From DASPOF01 sp035626155 (lineage in GTDB: Bacteria > Desulfobacterota > Binatia > Binatales > Binataceae), in assembly GCA_035626155.1 (NCBI GenBank), contig DASPOF010000089.1:1-64000 (forward strand): a stretch of 64,000 nucleotides of DNA. Direction: 5' to 3'. Each line of letters opens with the position of its first letter. Positions within the stretch are counted from its first letter, which is position 1. The translations under genes were made by a program, and so were the position numbers. The notes under the pieces were generated by a model. The model searched no databases. It was given only the letters and a program-made list of their open reading frames with translations, and was not told where the DNA came from. Positions 9,269 to 18,451 of this stretch are shown in pieces.

Positions 9269-11950
9269 TCATCCGAGCAGCGATGCCACGCGGGCGAGCG
9301 CCTCGTCGAGCTTCGATGCGTCGTGGCCGCCCGCCTGCGCCAGATCGGGACGTCCGCCCCCGGAGCCGCCGACAATCGGGGCTATCTGCCGGACGATCTC
9401 GCCCGCCTTGGCGCGCCCGGCGAGATCGGGCGTCACCGCGACCAGCAGCGCGACCTTGCCCTCGTCCAGCGCCGAGCCGATTGCGACCACCGCCGAGCCG
9501 TGCTTCTGGCGCAGCCGGTCCGCCATCTCGCGCAGCGCGCGCGGCTCCACGCCGTCGGCGCGCAGGGTGACGACCTTGATCCCGCCCGCGACGCTCACCT
9601 GCTCGCCGGCGGCGCGGCCATCTCCCGCCGTCAGTTTCTGTTCGAGTGCGCGGAGCTTTTTTTCGAGTTCCTTCTCCCGCGCGAGAATCCGCTCCAGCCG
9701 TTCGATCGCCGCCGCATCGCGCGCGCCGAGCTTGCCCGCGATCTCATCGAGGATCTTCTCCTGACGGCGGATGGATTCGAGCGCGCCCTGGCCGGTTGCG
9801 GCCTCGATTCGCCGCACTCCGGCGGCCACGCCGGCCTCGGCCTCGAGCTTGAAGAATCCCAGGTCGCCGGTGCGGCTCACATGGGTTCCGCCGCACAGCT
9901 CGATCGAGAAGTCGCCCATCCGGACGACGCGAACGCGGTCGCCGTATTTCTCGCCGAAGAATGCGAGCGCGCCCGCCTTGATCGCATCGTCGTATGCCAT
10001 CTCGTCGGTGGTGACTTGGGCGTTTTCGCGGATGCGCGCGTTGATCTCCTCCTCGATCGTCGCAAGCGCGCCGCCGGAGACCGGTCCGCGATGGGTGAAG
10101 TCGAAGCGAAGCCGCGCCGGCTCCACGAGCGAGCCAGCCTGATGCACCGCGGTGCCGAGCACGTCGCGCAACGCATAGTGGAGGATGTGCGTTGCGGAAT
10201 GGTTGAGCATCGCGGCGTCGCGCCGGATGCGATCGACCTTGAGCGTCACGCGGGCGCCGGGTTCGAACTCGCCCGCTTCGCCGCGAAGCAGCCGCCCGAC
10301 GTGAACGATCGCACCGTCGTGCTTGCGGGTGTCGATTACCTCGATGAGCGCGCCGGATGCGGCCTCGATCACGCCGCGGTCGCCCACCTGGCCGCCGCCC
10401 TCGGGATAAAAGGGCGTCTCGGCGGCCACCAGGGCCATCGTGCCGTCCTCGCCGGGCTGGACGGCAAGCATCTCGGAATCGGCCTCGTAGCGGTGGTACC
10501 CGATGAATCTCGATGAGGTTCCGGCCGCAAGCGCGATCTCGGGCGCGCCTGCCTCGCCGGCGCGCGCCGCGCGGCCGCGCTCGCGCTGCTCGTCCATCAG
10601 CCGGTTGAAGCCGGCCACGTCCACCTCGATTCCATCGTTGCGCAGGACATCCTCGGTCAGATCGAGCGGGAATCCGTACGTGTCGTAAAGCTTGAACGCG
10701 AGATCGCCGGGCAGCGTGCGGCTTCCGATTTTCTTCAGCCGCGCGCGCTCATCCTCGATCAGCTCCAGCCCGCGATCGAGCGTCTCGCCGAACCGCGATT
10801 CCTCCTCGCGCACCACTTTCGTGATGTGCGCGGAGCGCTCCGCGAGTTCCGGGTAGGCGTCGCCCATCGCGACGCGGACCGCGTAACAAACGTCGGACAG
10901 AAACGGCCGCTTCAGTCCCAGGTACCTGCCGTGGCGCGCCGCCCGCCGGATGAGACGCCGCAGCACGTATTCCCGGTCGCTGTTGCCGGGCACGACGCCC
11001 TCGGCGATGAGAAAGCAGACGGCTCGCGCGTGGTCCGCGATTGCTCGATATGAAACGTCCGACCATTCCTGCGAACCGTAAGCAGAAATAACCGGCGTGG
11101 GGCTCGCCGGCGCCTTCGGCTGGGCTATCACGACCTGTCTTTCGATCGCGTTGATGATCATCTGGAACAGATCGATATCGTAGTTGCCGAGCAGGCGGCC
11201 GGTCTCGAAACTTTGCAGCACCGACGCGACGCGCTCCAGGCCCGTCCCGGTATCGACGCACTTCATCGGCAGCGGCGTCAGCGCCCCGGCGGAGTCGCGG
11301 TTGTACTGGATGAAGACCAGGTTGCCCAGTTCGATGAACCGCGAGCATCCGTCCACGTTCACTGCGCACGCGACCCCGCGATGGGGACTTCCGTTGCACG
11401 CGGCGGGACCGCGATCGATGTCGATCTCGGAGTTGGGGCCGCATGGCCCGGTATCGCCCATCTCCCAGAAATTGTCCTTGTCGCCGAAGCGGAGGATTCG
11501 TTCCTTGGGCAGCACGCCGAGCTTGAGCCAGATGTCCTCGGCCTCCTGGTCATCCTTGTGCACCGTCGCCCAGAGCAGCTTCGGGTCGACTTCCCAGACC
11601 CTGGTGATGAGGTCCCAGTGCCAGCGGATCGCCTCCTCCTTGTAGTAATCGCCGAACGACCAGTTCCCGAGCATCTCGAAAAACGTGTGATGATACGTGT
11701 CGCGGCCGACCGCCTCGAGGTCGTTGTGCTTGCCCGAGATGCGCAGGCACTTCTGGCAATCGGCCACCCGCGCATCGGGCGCCGTGCGCACGCCCAGGAA
11801 ATAATCCTTGAACGGCACCATCCCGGCATTGACGAACAGCAGGGTCGGGTCGCCCTTCGGAATGAGCGCCGCCGACGGGGCGATCGTGTGGCCGCGCTCC
11901 TTGAAGAAGTCGAGGAACGATTGGCGGATGTTCGCGGTGGTCCAGCGCAT
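9269..11950 (-). CDS. alaS: Alanine--tRNA ligase
   Basis: AlaRS charges tRNA-Ala and edits mischarged Ser/Gly. The 893-residue protein has the class II catalytic domain (FFKERGHT, LLFVNAGMVPFKDYFLG, HHTFFEMLGNWSFGDYYK), the editing domain zinc ligands HSATH and CGGTH, a coiled-coil and the C-Ala domain ending in GGGGRPDLAQAGG-type sequence. An RPDLA block near the end is typical. ATG 11950 (MRWTTANIRQ) matches the family N terminus; a further ATG at 11962 would add four residues. It is transcribed divergently from the acyl-CoA dehydrogenase, about 215 bases away. A gap of about 107 bases separates it from phoH downstream. Confidence 0.97.
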   Translation of the reverse strand: MRWTTANIRQSFLDFFKERGHTIAPSAALIPKGDPTLLFVNAGMVPFKDYFLGVRTAPDARVADCQKCLRISGKHNDLEAVGRDTYHHTFFEMLGNWSFGDYYKEEAIRWHWDLITRVWEVDPKLLWATVHKDDQEAEDIWLKLGVLPKERILRFGDKDNFWEMGDTGPCGPNSEIDIDRGPAACNGSPHRGVACAVNVDGCSRFIELGNLVFIQYNRDSAGALTPLPMKCVDTGTGLERVASVLQSFETGRLLGNYDIDLFQMIINAIERQVVIAQPKAPASPTPVISAYGSQEWSDVSYRAIADHARAVCFLIAEGVVPGNSDREYVLRRLIRRAARHGRYLGLKRPFLSDVCYAVRVAMGDAYPELAERSAHITKVVREEESRFGETLDRGLELIEDERARLKKIGSRTLPGDLAFKLYDTYGFPLDLTEDVLRNDGIEVDVAGFNRLMDEQRERGRAARAGEAGAPEIALAAGTSSRFIGYHRYEADSEMLAVQPGEDGTMALVAAETPFYPEGGGQVGDRGVIEAASGALIEVIDTRKHDGAIVHVGRLLRGEAGEFEPGARVTLKVDRIRRDAAMLNHSATHILHYALRDVLGTAVHQAGSLVEPARLRFDFTHRGPVSGGALATIEEEINARIRENAQVTTDEMAYDDAIKAGALAFFGEKYGDRVRVVRMGDFSIELCGGTHVSRTGDLGFFKLEAEAGVAAGVRRIEAATGQGALESIRRQEKILDEIAGKLGARDAAAIERLERILAREKELEKKLRALEQKLTAGDGRAAGEQVSVAGGIKVVTLRADGVEPRALREMADRLRQKHGSAVVAIGSALDEGKVALLVAVTPDLAGRAKAGEIVRQIAPIVGGSGGGRPDLAQAGGHDASKLDEALARVASLLG

Positions 11951-12132
11951 AGGAACCGTCATACTAGCCGAGGACGCATCGGATGCCCACTTCCGTCGCG
12001 GCGGGCGGATGGCGGCGCATACGCCAATTATCGCGCATCGTGCCGGCGTGCGTAAGGGGATTGGCCGCCCTGGGTTTTGGGCGGCCGGAGTTCCGCGAGC
12101 CTCGCTTGACTCGGGAGGCGCGCGGCCCTAGG

Positions 12133-12154
12133 TTAGTGAGTAATCACTCACTAA
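12133..12154. promoter_or_regulatory. Perfect 9-bp inverted repeat, probable TetR operator
   Basis: The arms are TTAGTGAGT and ACTCACTAA with a 4-base centre (AATC). The right arm ends inside the AAGGAGG ribosome binding site (12153-12159) of the acyl-CoA dehydrogenase at 12165. The size and symmetry are those of TetR-family operators, and a TetR gene lies directly downstream of the dehydrogenase. Binding here would block transcription initiation or early elongation. Assignment of this operator to that regulator is inference. Confidence 0.75.
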
Positions 12155-12164
12155 GGAGGCCGCC

Positions 12165-13325
12165 ATGGATTTTCAATTCAGCGCCGAGGACGAGGCCTTG
12201 CGGCTTGAGTTCGTCGAATGGCTCGCCGCCAACCCGGCAACCGAGCAGCCGGGCGAGGACGACTGGCAGCGGCGGCTAAGGTGGCATCGCTGCATGAACG
12301 CCGGCGGCTGGATCGGGATCGGATGGCCCAAAGAGTACGGCGGCCGCGGCGCGACGCTCTCCCAGCAGGTGGTCTTCAATCGCGAGCAGGCGCGCGCCGC
12401 CCGCCCTCAACTGGTCAATACGATCGGCATCGGGATGGTCGGGCCGACGCTCATCCGCTGGGGCACCGAGGAGCAGAAGCGCCGCCACGTCTCCAAGATT
12501 CTCTCCGCAGACGAAATCTGGTGCCAGGGCTATTCGGAGCCCAACGCAGGGTCCGACGTAGCCGGCCTGACCACCCGCGCGATCGAGTCGGGGGATTACT
12601 TCGTGGTGAGCGGGCAGAAGGTGTGGACCACGGATGCCCATCACGCCGATTGGTGCATCCTGCTGTGCCGCACCGATCCCGACGCGCCCAAGCATCGCGG
12701 CATCAGCTACCTGCTCGTCGATATGCACAGCCCGGGGGTTACCGTCAGGCCGCTCAAGCAAATCACCGGCGACGCCAACTTCAACGAGATGTTTTTCGAT
12801 GAGGTCAAGGTCCCGAAACAAAACCTCGTCGGGGAAAAGAACCAGGGCTGGCAGGTTGCGATTACCACGCTGATGTTCGAGCGCTCCTCGATCGGCGCGG
12901 GCCTGAGCATGGCCGACGCGGTCAAGGACCTGGCTGTGCTCGCGAAGGGATTGCCGCGCGGCAGCGCGAGTTTGTGGGACGATTCGGCGGTGCGGCATCG
13001 GATCGCGCAGTTCGCGTGCGAGGCGGAGGCGCTCCGCTACACGGAATTCCGGCAACTGACGCGGCAACTCAAGGGGATGCCGCCGGGGCCGGAGGGCTCG
13101 ATCCTGAAGCTCGGCGCAAGCGAACTCAATCTGCGGCTCAACTCGTACGCGATGGAGCTGCTCGGGGCCTACGCGCCGCTCGATTCCGGCGCGCCCTTCG
13201 GCATCGACCGCGGCCGATGGTCGTACCGGATGCTCGCATCGCGGGCGCTGACGATCGCAGGCGGGACCAGCGAGATCCAGCGCAACATCATCGGGGAGCG
13301 CGTGCTAGGATTGGCCAAGGGCTGA
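12165..13325 (+). CDS. Acyl-CoA dehydrogenase family protein
   Basis: This FAD-dependent enzyme (386 residues) should introduce a trans-2,3 double bond in an acyl-CoA thioester. The flavin/substrate signature WCQGYSEPNAGSDVAGL and the C-terminal TIAGGTSEIQRNIIGERVLGL are clear. The Glu that acts as catalytic base in medium-chain enzymes (the E of EGTSQIQ) is Gly here (GGTSEIQ), as in the FadE17/CaiA-type subgroup, so the base lies elsewhere or in a partner subunit. ATG 12165 has a strong AAGGAGG five bases upstream, and a palindromic operator abuts it. A TetR regulator follows 44 bases downstream. The substrate cannot be predicted; hydrophobic acids, aromatics and steroids are all possible for this family. 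Confidence 0.92.
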   Translation: MDFQFSAEDEALRLEFVEWLAANPATEQPGEDDWQRRLRWHRCMNAGGWIGIGWPKEYGGRGATLSQQVVFNREQARAARPQLVNTIGIGMVGPTLIRWGTEEQKRRHVSKILSADEIWCQGYSEPNAGSDVAGLTTRAIESGDYFVVSGQKVWTTDAHHADWCILLCRTDPDAPKHRGISYLLVDMHSPGVTVRPLKQITGDANFNEMFFDEVKVPKQNLVGEKNQGWQVAITTLMFERSSIGAGLSMADAVKDLAVLAKGLPRGSASLWDDSAVRHRIAQFACEAEALRYTEFRQLTRQLKGMPPGPEGSILKLGASELNLRLNSYAMELLGAYAPLDSGAPFGIDRGRWSYRMLASRALTIAGGTSEIQRNIIGERVLGLAKG

Positions 13326-13368
13326 CGACCTTGGGCGTGGACTGGTGCGCGGCCCGATAAGCTCTGAG

Positions 13369-14016
13369 ATGAGTACGCGGGCCCCACGCAAGCGCCTCCC
13401 GGCAAAAGAGCGCGAGTTGCAGATCCTGCACGCGGCAGCGCGCGCGTTTGCCCGCTCGAATTTCCGGATGGCGGGCACGGCGGAGATCGCCGCGGAAGCG
13501 GGCATCGCCGAGCCCACCATCTACAAGTATTTCCCCAGCAAGAAGGATCTGTTCATCCGGATTCTGCGCCGCATCGGCGAGCGCATCCTGGAGCAGTGGA
13601 AGGCAGCGGCCGCCGAGGAGGCCGGCGCGGGCGAGGCGCTCAGGCGAATCGGGAAGAGCTACCTGGAAGCGGTGCAGACGCACAGCGATGAGTTGAAGCT
13701 TCAGTTCCAGGCGCTGGCGGAGTCCGACGATGCCGACATCGCCCGCCAGTTGCGCAAGAACCACTCGGCGTACGTCGAGTTTCTTGCCGGCCTCGTCGCG
13801 CAGGCGAAGAAAGAAGGAACCATCCGGGGCGAGGTCGATGGCTATGCCGCGGGCTGGCTGCTCAACGGCATCGGGTTCACGCTCACGATGAGCAAGCTGC
13901 TGGACTTCAAGGGTAAGCCCGGGCGCGGAGCGGAGAGGATGGTGCTTGGCTACCTGGATTGGATTGCGCCGTCGCCACCCGCGCGCCCCGGCGCGGTCGA
14001 AGGCCGGCGCAGTTGA
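13369..14016 (+). CDS. TetR/AcrR-family transcriptional regulator
   Basis: The 215-residue protein has an N-terminal helix-turn-helix (ELQILHAAARAFARSNF ... TAEIAAEAGIAEPTIYKYF) and a helical ligand-binding C domain. The recognition helix ends in the typical TIYKYFPSKKDLF. A basic stretch (RAPRKRLPAKERE) precedes the HTH. ATG 13369 was chosen over an in-frame upstream codon at 13345 because it leaves the usual short N-terminal arm. It lies just downstream of the acyl-CoA dehydrogenase on the same strand, so it probably represses that operon and itself through the 12133-12154 palindrome and is released by an acyl-CoA ligand. That circuit is inferred from arrangement. Confidence 0.92.
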   Translation: MSTRAPRKRLPAKERELQILHAAARAFARSNFRMAGTAEIAAEAGIAEPTIYKYFPSKKDLFIRILRRIGERILEQWKAAAAEEAGAGEALRRIGKSYLEAVQTHSDELKLQFQALAESDDADIARQLRKNHSAYVEFLAGLVAQAKKEGTIRGEVDGYAAGWLLNGIGFTLTMSKLLDFKGKPGRGAERMVLGYLDWIAPSPPARPGAVEGRRS

Positions 14017-14135
14017 TCGCGTCGCGATGCGACTGACATCGGTGCGGCGTGCGGCGAACTCTCCGGTCTGGCAGCATCCCGCCGCCAGATAGTAATTTCG
14101 ATTGTCCGCGCGCGAATGCGAAACGGCGCGCGCGT

Positions 14136-15221
14136 CTATCCCTTCTTTTTCGCCGGGGCCGGCGCAGAAGCGCGCTCCGTGGGCGCCTCTTCCTCCTCGA
14201 CTGCGGCTGACGCGGGCAGGGCGACCGGGCGGGCGCCGACCTTGGCGCGAACCTTTAGCTCGATTTCATCGGCGAGCTTGGGATTGGCCTTGAGCAGGTC
14301 GCGCGCATTCTCGCGCCCCTGTCCGATTCGCTCGCCGTCGTATGAGTACCACGCGCCGAGCTTCTCGATGACTCCAAGGTCGGCGCCGAGATCGACCAGC
14401 TCGCCTTCCTTCGAGATGCCCGAGCCGTAGAGGATGTCGAACTCGGCCTCGCGGAACGGCGGTGCGACCTTGTTCTTGACGACCTTGACCTTGGTGCGCG
14501 AGCCGATCACTTCCTGCGCGCTCTTGATGGTGCCGATGCGCCGGATGTCGATTCGCACCGAGGAGTAAAATTTCAGCGCGTTGCCGCCGGTGGTCGTCTC
14601 CGGGTTTCCGAACATCACGCCGATCTTCATCCGGATCTGATTGATGAAGATCACGATCGTCCGCGAGCGCGCGATTATCGAGGTGAGCTTGCGCAACGCC
14701 TGCGACATGAGCCGCGCCTGCAAGCCCATCTGCGGCTCGCCCATCTCGCCCTCGATCTCCGCGCGCGGCACCAGCGCCGCGACCGAGTCGATCACGAGCA
14801 CGTCGATTGCGCCCGACTGGACCAGGGTTTCGGCGATCTCGAGCGCTTGCTCGCCATTGTCGGGTTGCGAGATCAGGAGGTCTTCGACGTTAACGCCGAG
14901 CTTGCGAGCGTAATTGGCGTCGAGCGCGTGTTCGGCGTCGATGAATGCGCCGATTCCGCCCGCCTTCTGCGCCTCGGCGATGCACTCGAGCGCAAGCGTG
15001 GTTTTGCCCGACGATTCCGGGCCATAGATCTCGACCACGCGGCCGCGCGGGAGCCCGCCCACGCCGAGCGCGATATCCAGGCCGAGCGAGCCGGTCGAGA
15101 TCGCGGCGACGTTGGCGTCGACGGCCTGCTCGCCGAGCTTCATGATCGAGCCTTTGCCGAATTGCTTCTCGATTTGGCTGAGCGCCAGGTCGAGCGCCTT
15201 GCTTTTGATCTCCTGCACCAT
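14136..15221 (-). CDS. recA: Recombinase RecA
   Basis: RecA forms filaments on single-stranded DNA for homologous recombination and triggers SOS by promoting LexA cleavage. The 361-residue protein has Walker A GPESSGKT (67-74), the catalytic Glu in FIDAEHALD, the L1/L2 loops (EIEGEMGEPQMGLQARLMS, GNPETTTGGNALKF) and a C-terminal acidic/Ala-Pro tail. The RBS is AGGA seven bases before ATG 15221. I saw no recognisable LexA box in the 105 bases upstream. A gap of 105 bases separates it from thpR on the same strand. Confidence 0.97.
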   Translation of the reverse strand: MVQEIKSKALDLALSQIEKQFGKGSIMKLGEQAVDANVAAISTGSLGLDIALGVGGLPRGRVVEIYGPESSGKTTLALECIAEAQKAGGIGAFIDAEHALDANYARKLGVNVEDLLISQPDNGEQALEIAETLVQSGAIDVLVIDSVAALVPRAEIEGEMGEPQMGLQARLMSQALRKLTSIIARSRTIVIFINQIRMKIGVMFGNPETTTGGNALKFYSSVRIDIRRIGTIKSAQEVIGSRTKVKVVKNKVAPPFREAEFDILYGSGISKEGELVDLGADLGVIEKLGAWYSYDGERIGQGRENARDLLKANPKLADEIELKVRAKVGARPVALPASAAVEEEEAPTERASAPAPAKKKG

Positions 15222-15326
15222 CGAATGTCCTGCCCCCTGCGGGTCTTGGATACTCCGAAGAGAGTCCTCTCACAATAACGTTCAGACGGGGGTCCGCGCG
15301 ATGGGGGTCGCCTGCGGGCCTTGGAC

Positions 15327-15917
15327 TCAGGCGGCGGGGCGGAACACGAACGTGGCGAGCGCTTCGTAAATCGATCCCTCGGGCGCAAGAACGCTCCGAT
15401 ACAGAGTCATCGAGTCCACGCGCGAGACGCCGAAATCGCGTTCGCGGGCCGCCTCGAGCCGCGCCCGCGTCGCGCGGTATCCGCGCAGGCTGCGCACCCG
15501 TCCGATCGTGAGATGGCCCGAGAACGGACGCGACTCGCGCTCGAACCCGCAAGTAGCGGCGGCCTGCTCGACCCGCTCGGCGAGCGGCGCAAGTCTGTCG
15601 CTGATAAGTCCCGCCCAAATCACTCGCGGGCGCGCGAGGTCGGGGAAACCGCCAACCCCGCGCGCGCGAAATTCGAACGGCTCAGTCGCGCTCGCGATCG
15701 AGCGCAGTTCGCCGGCCAGCGGCTCGATCGCCGTGAGCTGGACCGCGGGGCCCAGGAATTTGAGCGTCACGTGCAGGTTGGAGCGGCGCACCCACTTGAT
15801 TCCGTCGTCCGGCGAGCGGAGTTCCGCGATGAAGTCCGCTAGCGCGGCCTCGGCGGCATCGCTCATGCGGACCGCGATGAACGCGCGGATCCGGTCGGGC
15901 ATCGTCTGCGCAGCCAT
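15327..15917 (-). CDS. thpR: RNA 2',3'-cyclic phosphodiesterase
   Basis: This 2H-phosphoesterase opens 2',3'-cyclic phosphates on RNA ends (historically 2'-5' RNA ligase). Both HxTx motifs are present: HVTLKFLG and HLTIGRV, spaced as in the family. Length is 196 residues, as expected. The start is taken at ATG 15917 (MAAQTMPDRIRAFIAV); ATG 15902, five codons in, is equally good. The upstream part of the open frame lies inside the next gene in another frame and is not coding. It precedes recA on the minus strand, a frequent neighbour in bacteria. Confidence 0.9.
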   Translation of the reverse strand: MAAQTMPDRIRAFIAVRMSDAAEAALADFIAELRSPDDGIKWVRRSNLHVTLKFLGPAVQLTAIEPLAGELRSIASATEPFEFRARGVGGFPDLARPRVIWAGLISDRLAPLAERVEQAAATCGFERESRPFSGHLTIGRVRSLRGYRATRARLEAARERDFGVSRVDSMTLYRSVLAPEGSIYEALATFVFRPAA

Positions 15918-15972
15918 GCCAATTGTTGGCGAAGTACTCAGCCGGCCGCGCGCGAGCGCATTACGCGCCGCG

Positions 15973-16572
15973 TTATTTGTCGAGTTCCCACTCGACCAGG
16001 ACGAGGCGGTCGTTGCCGAAGAACATCGAATTGCCCACGAACATCGTCGGCGAGCCGAAACCGCCGCGCGCGATGAGTTCATCGGTATTGGCGCGCAGCT
16101 TCGCCTTGTACGGATCGGAATTGATCTTCTCGAAGAACTCGCGCTCGTCGAGTCCGACCTCGCGCACGATGGAGCGCAGGACGTCGTCCTGGCTGATGTC
16201 CCGGTTCTCGCCCCAGTAGCTCTCGAACGCGCGCCGCAAGTACGGCGAAATCTTCCCATGCTCGATCGCGACGAATGCGCCGCGCATCGCCTTGACCGGG
16301 TTCACCGGGAACACGGTCGGACTGCCGATTTTGACCCCGTAGAAGTTCGCCCAGTCCCGGAGGTCTTTGCCGTAATAATCGCTCTTGGCCTTGACCGGCT
16401 TGGTGCGCGACTCGTACACGGACGGGTTCACCGTGTTGAACACGGCGCCGACCAGGAACGGCTTCCAGACGAGTTCCGCGCCGTGACGCCGGGCGATGTC
16501 CTCGATCTTGGTGAAAGCGAGGTACGTCCACGGACTCGAGCAATCGAAGAAGAATTCCAGTTTCTTGGCCAT
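15973..16572 (-). CDS. DsbA-fold oxidoreductase, 2-hydroxychromene-2-carboxylate isomerase family
   Basis: The 199-residue protein has a thioredoxin fold with a helical insertion and begins KKLEFFFDCSSPWTYLAF, the signature of the HCCA isomerase/kappa GST group, where the Ser of the SxxW block activates glutathione in place of a CxxC. The end carries GGFGSPTMFVGNSMFFGNDRLVLVEWEL, typical of the family. Known members isomerise aromatic ring-cleavage products in naphthalene degradation, but many are generic glutathione-dependent enzymes. It is 55 bases upstream of thpR. No other aromatic pathway gene is adjacent, so the substrate is open. Confidence 0.88.
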   Translation of the reverse strand: MAKKLEFFFDCSSPWTYLAFTKIEDIARRHGAELVWKPFLVGAVFNTVNPSVYESRTKPVKAKSDYYGKDLRDWANFYGVKIGSPTVFPVNPVKAMRGAFVAIEHGKISPYLRRAFESYWGENRDISQDDVLRSIVREVGLDEREFFEKINSDPYKAKLRANTDELIARGGFGSPTMFVGNSMFFGNDRLVLVEWELDK

Positions 16573-16655
16573 GACTGATGCTCCCGCGCCGGGTTGCGGC
16601 GCATCCAGCATTGCATCGCCGGGGGCGCGATTGCCAGCGGCATCAAACGCCCGGC

Positions 16656-17573
16656 TCATTTGGCGGCGGGATTCGCGACGTCGTCGATCTCGACCAAATC
16701 CGCGCGCACGCTGCCGATGAAAGCCGCCGCCTCGGCCCGAAGCGGGAGGTGGCGGGGGTCGGCGCTGACCCACAGGCGCGTATCGTGACCGGATTTGCTC
16801 ATCTTGCCGTTGCTCTCATAGACGACTGCGGGCGTGAGCCGGATCGCGTCGAACGATCCCGCCTTTACGCTTACCTGCTCGTGATCGCCGACTGCGAAAT
16901 CGAATACATAGCGCGAGCTGCCGGTGAAGACGTCGAATGCCAGATGTCCGCCCGGCTGAAGCGGCTGCGAGAGCGCCATCATGGTGCCCGATATCGGCCC
17001 GCTGGGGTTCGCCGAGATGAACCTGCGCGTCTGCGAGCCCTTGTGATTCTCCTGTACCAGCGTGACGAGGCTTTCCGACTGGTCGAAGGAGACCCGGTAC
17101 TCGTTGAAGCGCTGGTTCTCGTGCTGGCGGATGTACATGTCGTGGGGCGCAAGGGTGCCCACGCTGAACGACTCGCGCACGTAATCGCGCATCCTGAACA
17201 GCAGGTCCACGAGCGGATTGGTCTGAACCCATACTTCCGCGGTCCACATCGAGGGTTGCTTGCGATCGCGATGCAGTTCGACTTTAGCGTCGGCGGCTGG
17301 AATCCCCAGCCACGATGCCTGGAATACCAGCCGTTCTCCGTCGTGGAACGGGAGCGGCCCGGCCTTATATGCCGGGACTTTCACGCCGTCGGGGAGCGGG
17401 ATGGGTTCGGCCGAAAGGGCGGGCTTTCGCGCGGCGTGGATGGCCGGCGCGGGCGTCGCCGCAATGGTCGGCGCGGCAGGCGCGGCCGGGCTCGCGATTA
17501 AAAGCGCGGCAACGACTGCGTAGGGCGCGATTACCGCCCTTCGAGCCGCTATTTTGGTTGCAATACCCGCCAT
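16656..17573 (-). CDS. DUF3108 family periplasmic protein
   Basis: The 305-residue protein starts with a basic residue cluster and a hydrophobic segment ending in SPAAPA (about residues 10-35), a likely signal peptide or anchor. A Pro/Ala linker leads to a beta-rich domain with LPFHDGERLVFQASWLGIPAADAKVEL and later WVSADPRHLPLRAEA, both typical of DUF3108. The family is exported and of unknown function, often met near lipid or cell-envelope genes. ATG 17573 is the first Met before the signal sequence. It is divergent from the HEAT-repeat gene with only 39 bases between starts, so the two share a promoter region. Confidence 0.85.
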   Translation of the reverse strand: MAGIATKIAARRAVIAPYAVVAALLIASPAAPAAPTIAATPAPAIHAARKPALSAEPIPLPDGVKVPAYKAGPLPFHDGERLVFQASWLGIPAADAKVELHRDRKQPSMWTAEVWVQTNPLVDLLFRMRDYVRESFSVGTLAPHDMYIRQHENQRFNEYRVSFDQSESLVTLVQENHKGSQTRRFISANPSGPISGTMMALSQPLQPGGHLAFDVFTGSSRYVFDFAVGDHEQVSVKAGSFDAIRLTPAVVYESNGKMSKSGHDTRLWVSADPRHLPLRAEAAAFIGSVRADLVEIDDVANPAAK

Positions 17574-17612
17574 GATGCCCGATAATTTTGTCCGATCGCG
17601 GAGGGCTGGGAA

Positions 17613-18404
17613 ATGTTTAGACGCCGGCTTTTTCCTGCAGCGTTCGTTCTCGGCGCGGCTTTGGCGCTTCCCTGCGCAGCGCGCGCCCAATACGGCGGCG
17701 AGGGTATGGGCAGCGCGCTCAGTTCCAACCCGATGATGCACCAGGGGAAGGTCGTGCCCGGCGTCGACGACCAGGTTTCGCGCGCGCAGCAGGAATCCTC
17801 CTTCAAGATTATCAAGGACGTGAAGGTTGGCCTCAAGGACGCCGACCCCAACGTGCGCGTCAGCGAGCTCAAGAAGCTCATCCCGCTCAAAGACCCCGAG
17901 GTGGATACGATCCTGGTCGAGTCGATGGCGGATCCGGACATCCGCGTAAAGATGAAGGCGATCGACATCCTCGGCGGCCGCGAGAGCAATGCCGCCGTGC
18001 CGCCGATGTCGCAAATGCTGTTCCTGCGATCGACCGAGCCGATCGTCAAACTGCACCTGGTCGCCGCGCTCGGACGGATCGGAGATTCGGGCGGAACGCT
18101 GCCGGTGATGCAGTACATGGAGCAGCAGGCGGACGATCGCGCGCGGGGCACCGCGGTGTTCGCGCTGGGCGAAATCGGCGGAGATCGCGCGGTTCCGCTG
18201 CTGGCAAGCGCCGCGCAAATGGATCGAAGCCCGATGGTGCGCCGGCTTGCCAAGGAAGCACTGGAAAAGATCGACGGCGAGATTCCCACCCAGCACAGCG
18301 AGCAGCTCGCGGCGGACAAAAAGCCCGCGGGGCTGCAAACCACCGATCAAAAGCTCGCCAAGTTGCGCGAGTACGACAGCAAGATCCAGGAACAGGAACG
18401 TTAG
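17613..18404 (+). CDS. Secreted HEAT-repeat protein
   Basis: The 263-residue protein has a clear signal peptide (MFRRRLFPAAFVLGAALALPCAARA, cleaved near residue 25) followed by HEAT-like helical repeats, for example ADPNVRVSELKKLI, ADPDIRVKMKAIDIL and TAVFALGEIGGDRAVPLL. A charged, probably disordered tail ends in KIQEQER. HEAT arrays serve as protein-binding scaffolds, so a periplasmic adaptor role is likely but the partner is unknown. GGAGGG lies upstream of ATG 17613. The gene is divergent from and almost touching the DUF3108 gene, which suggests a joint envelope function. Confidence 0.85.
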   Translation: MFRRRLFPAAFVLGAALALPCAARAQYGGEGMGSALSSNPMMHQGKVVPGVDDQVSRAQQESSFKIIKDVKVGLKDADPNVRVSELKKLIPLKDPEVDTILVESMADPDIRVKMKAIDILGGRESNAAVPPMSQMLFLRSTEPIVKLHLVAALGRIGDSGGTLPVMQYMEQQADDRARGTAVFALGEIGGDRAVPLLASAAQMDRSPMVRRLAKEALEKIDGEIPTQHSEQLAADKKPAGLQTTDQKLAKLREYDSKIQEQER

Positions 18405-18451
18405 CAGGATATTGGCGCTCAGCCGGGATCGATCGCGGTTTGCAGCCGCGC

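Noticed and set aside
15222..15326. LexA (SOS) box in front of recA
   Set aside because: No sequence resembling the CTG-N10-CAG or GAAC-N4-GTTC type was seen; GAACGTTATTGT is too weak.
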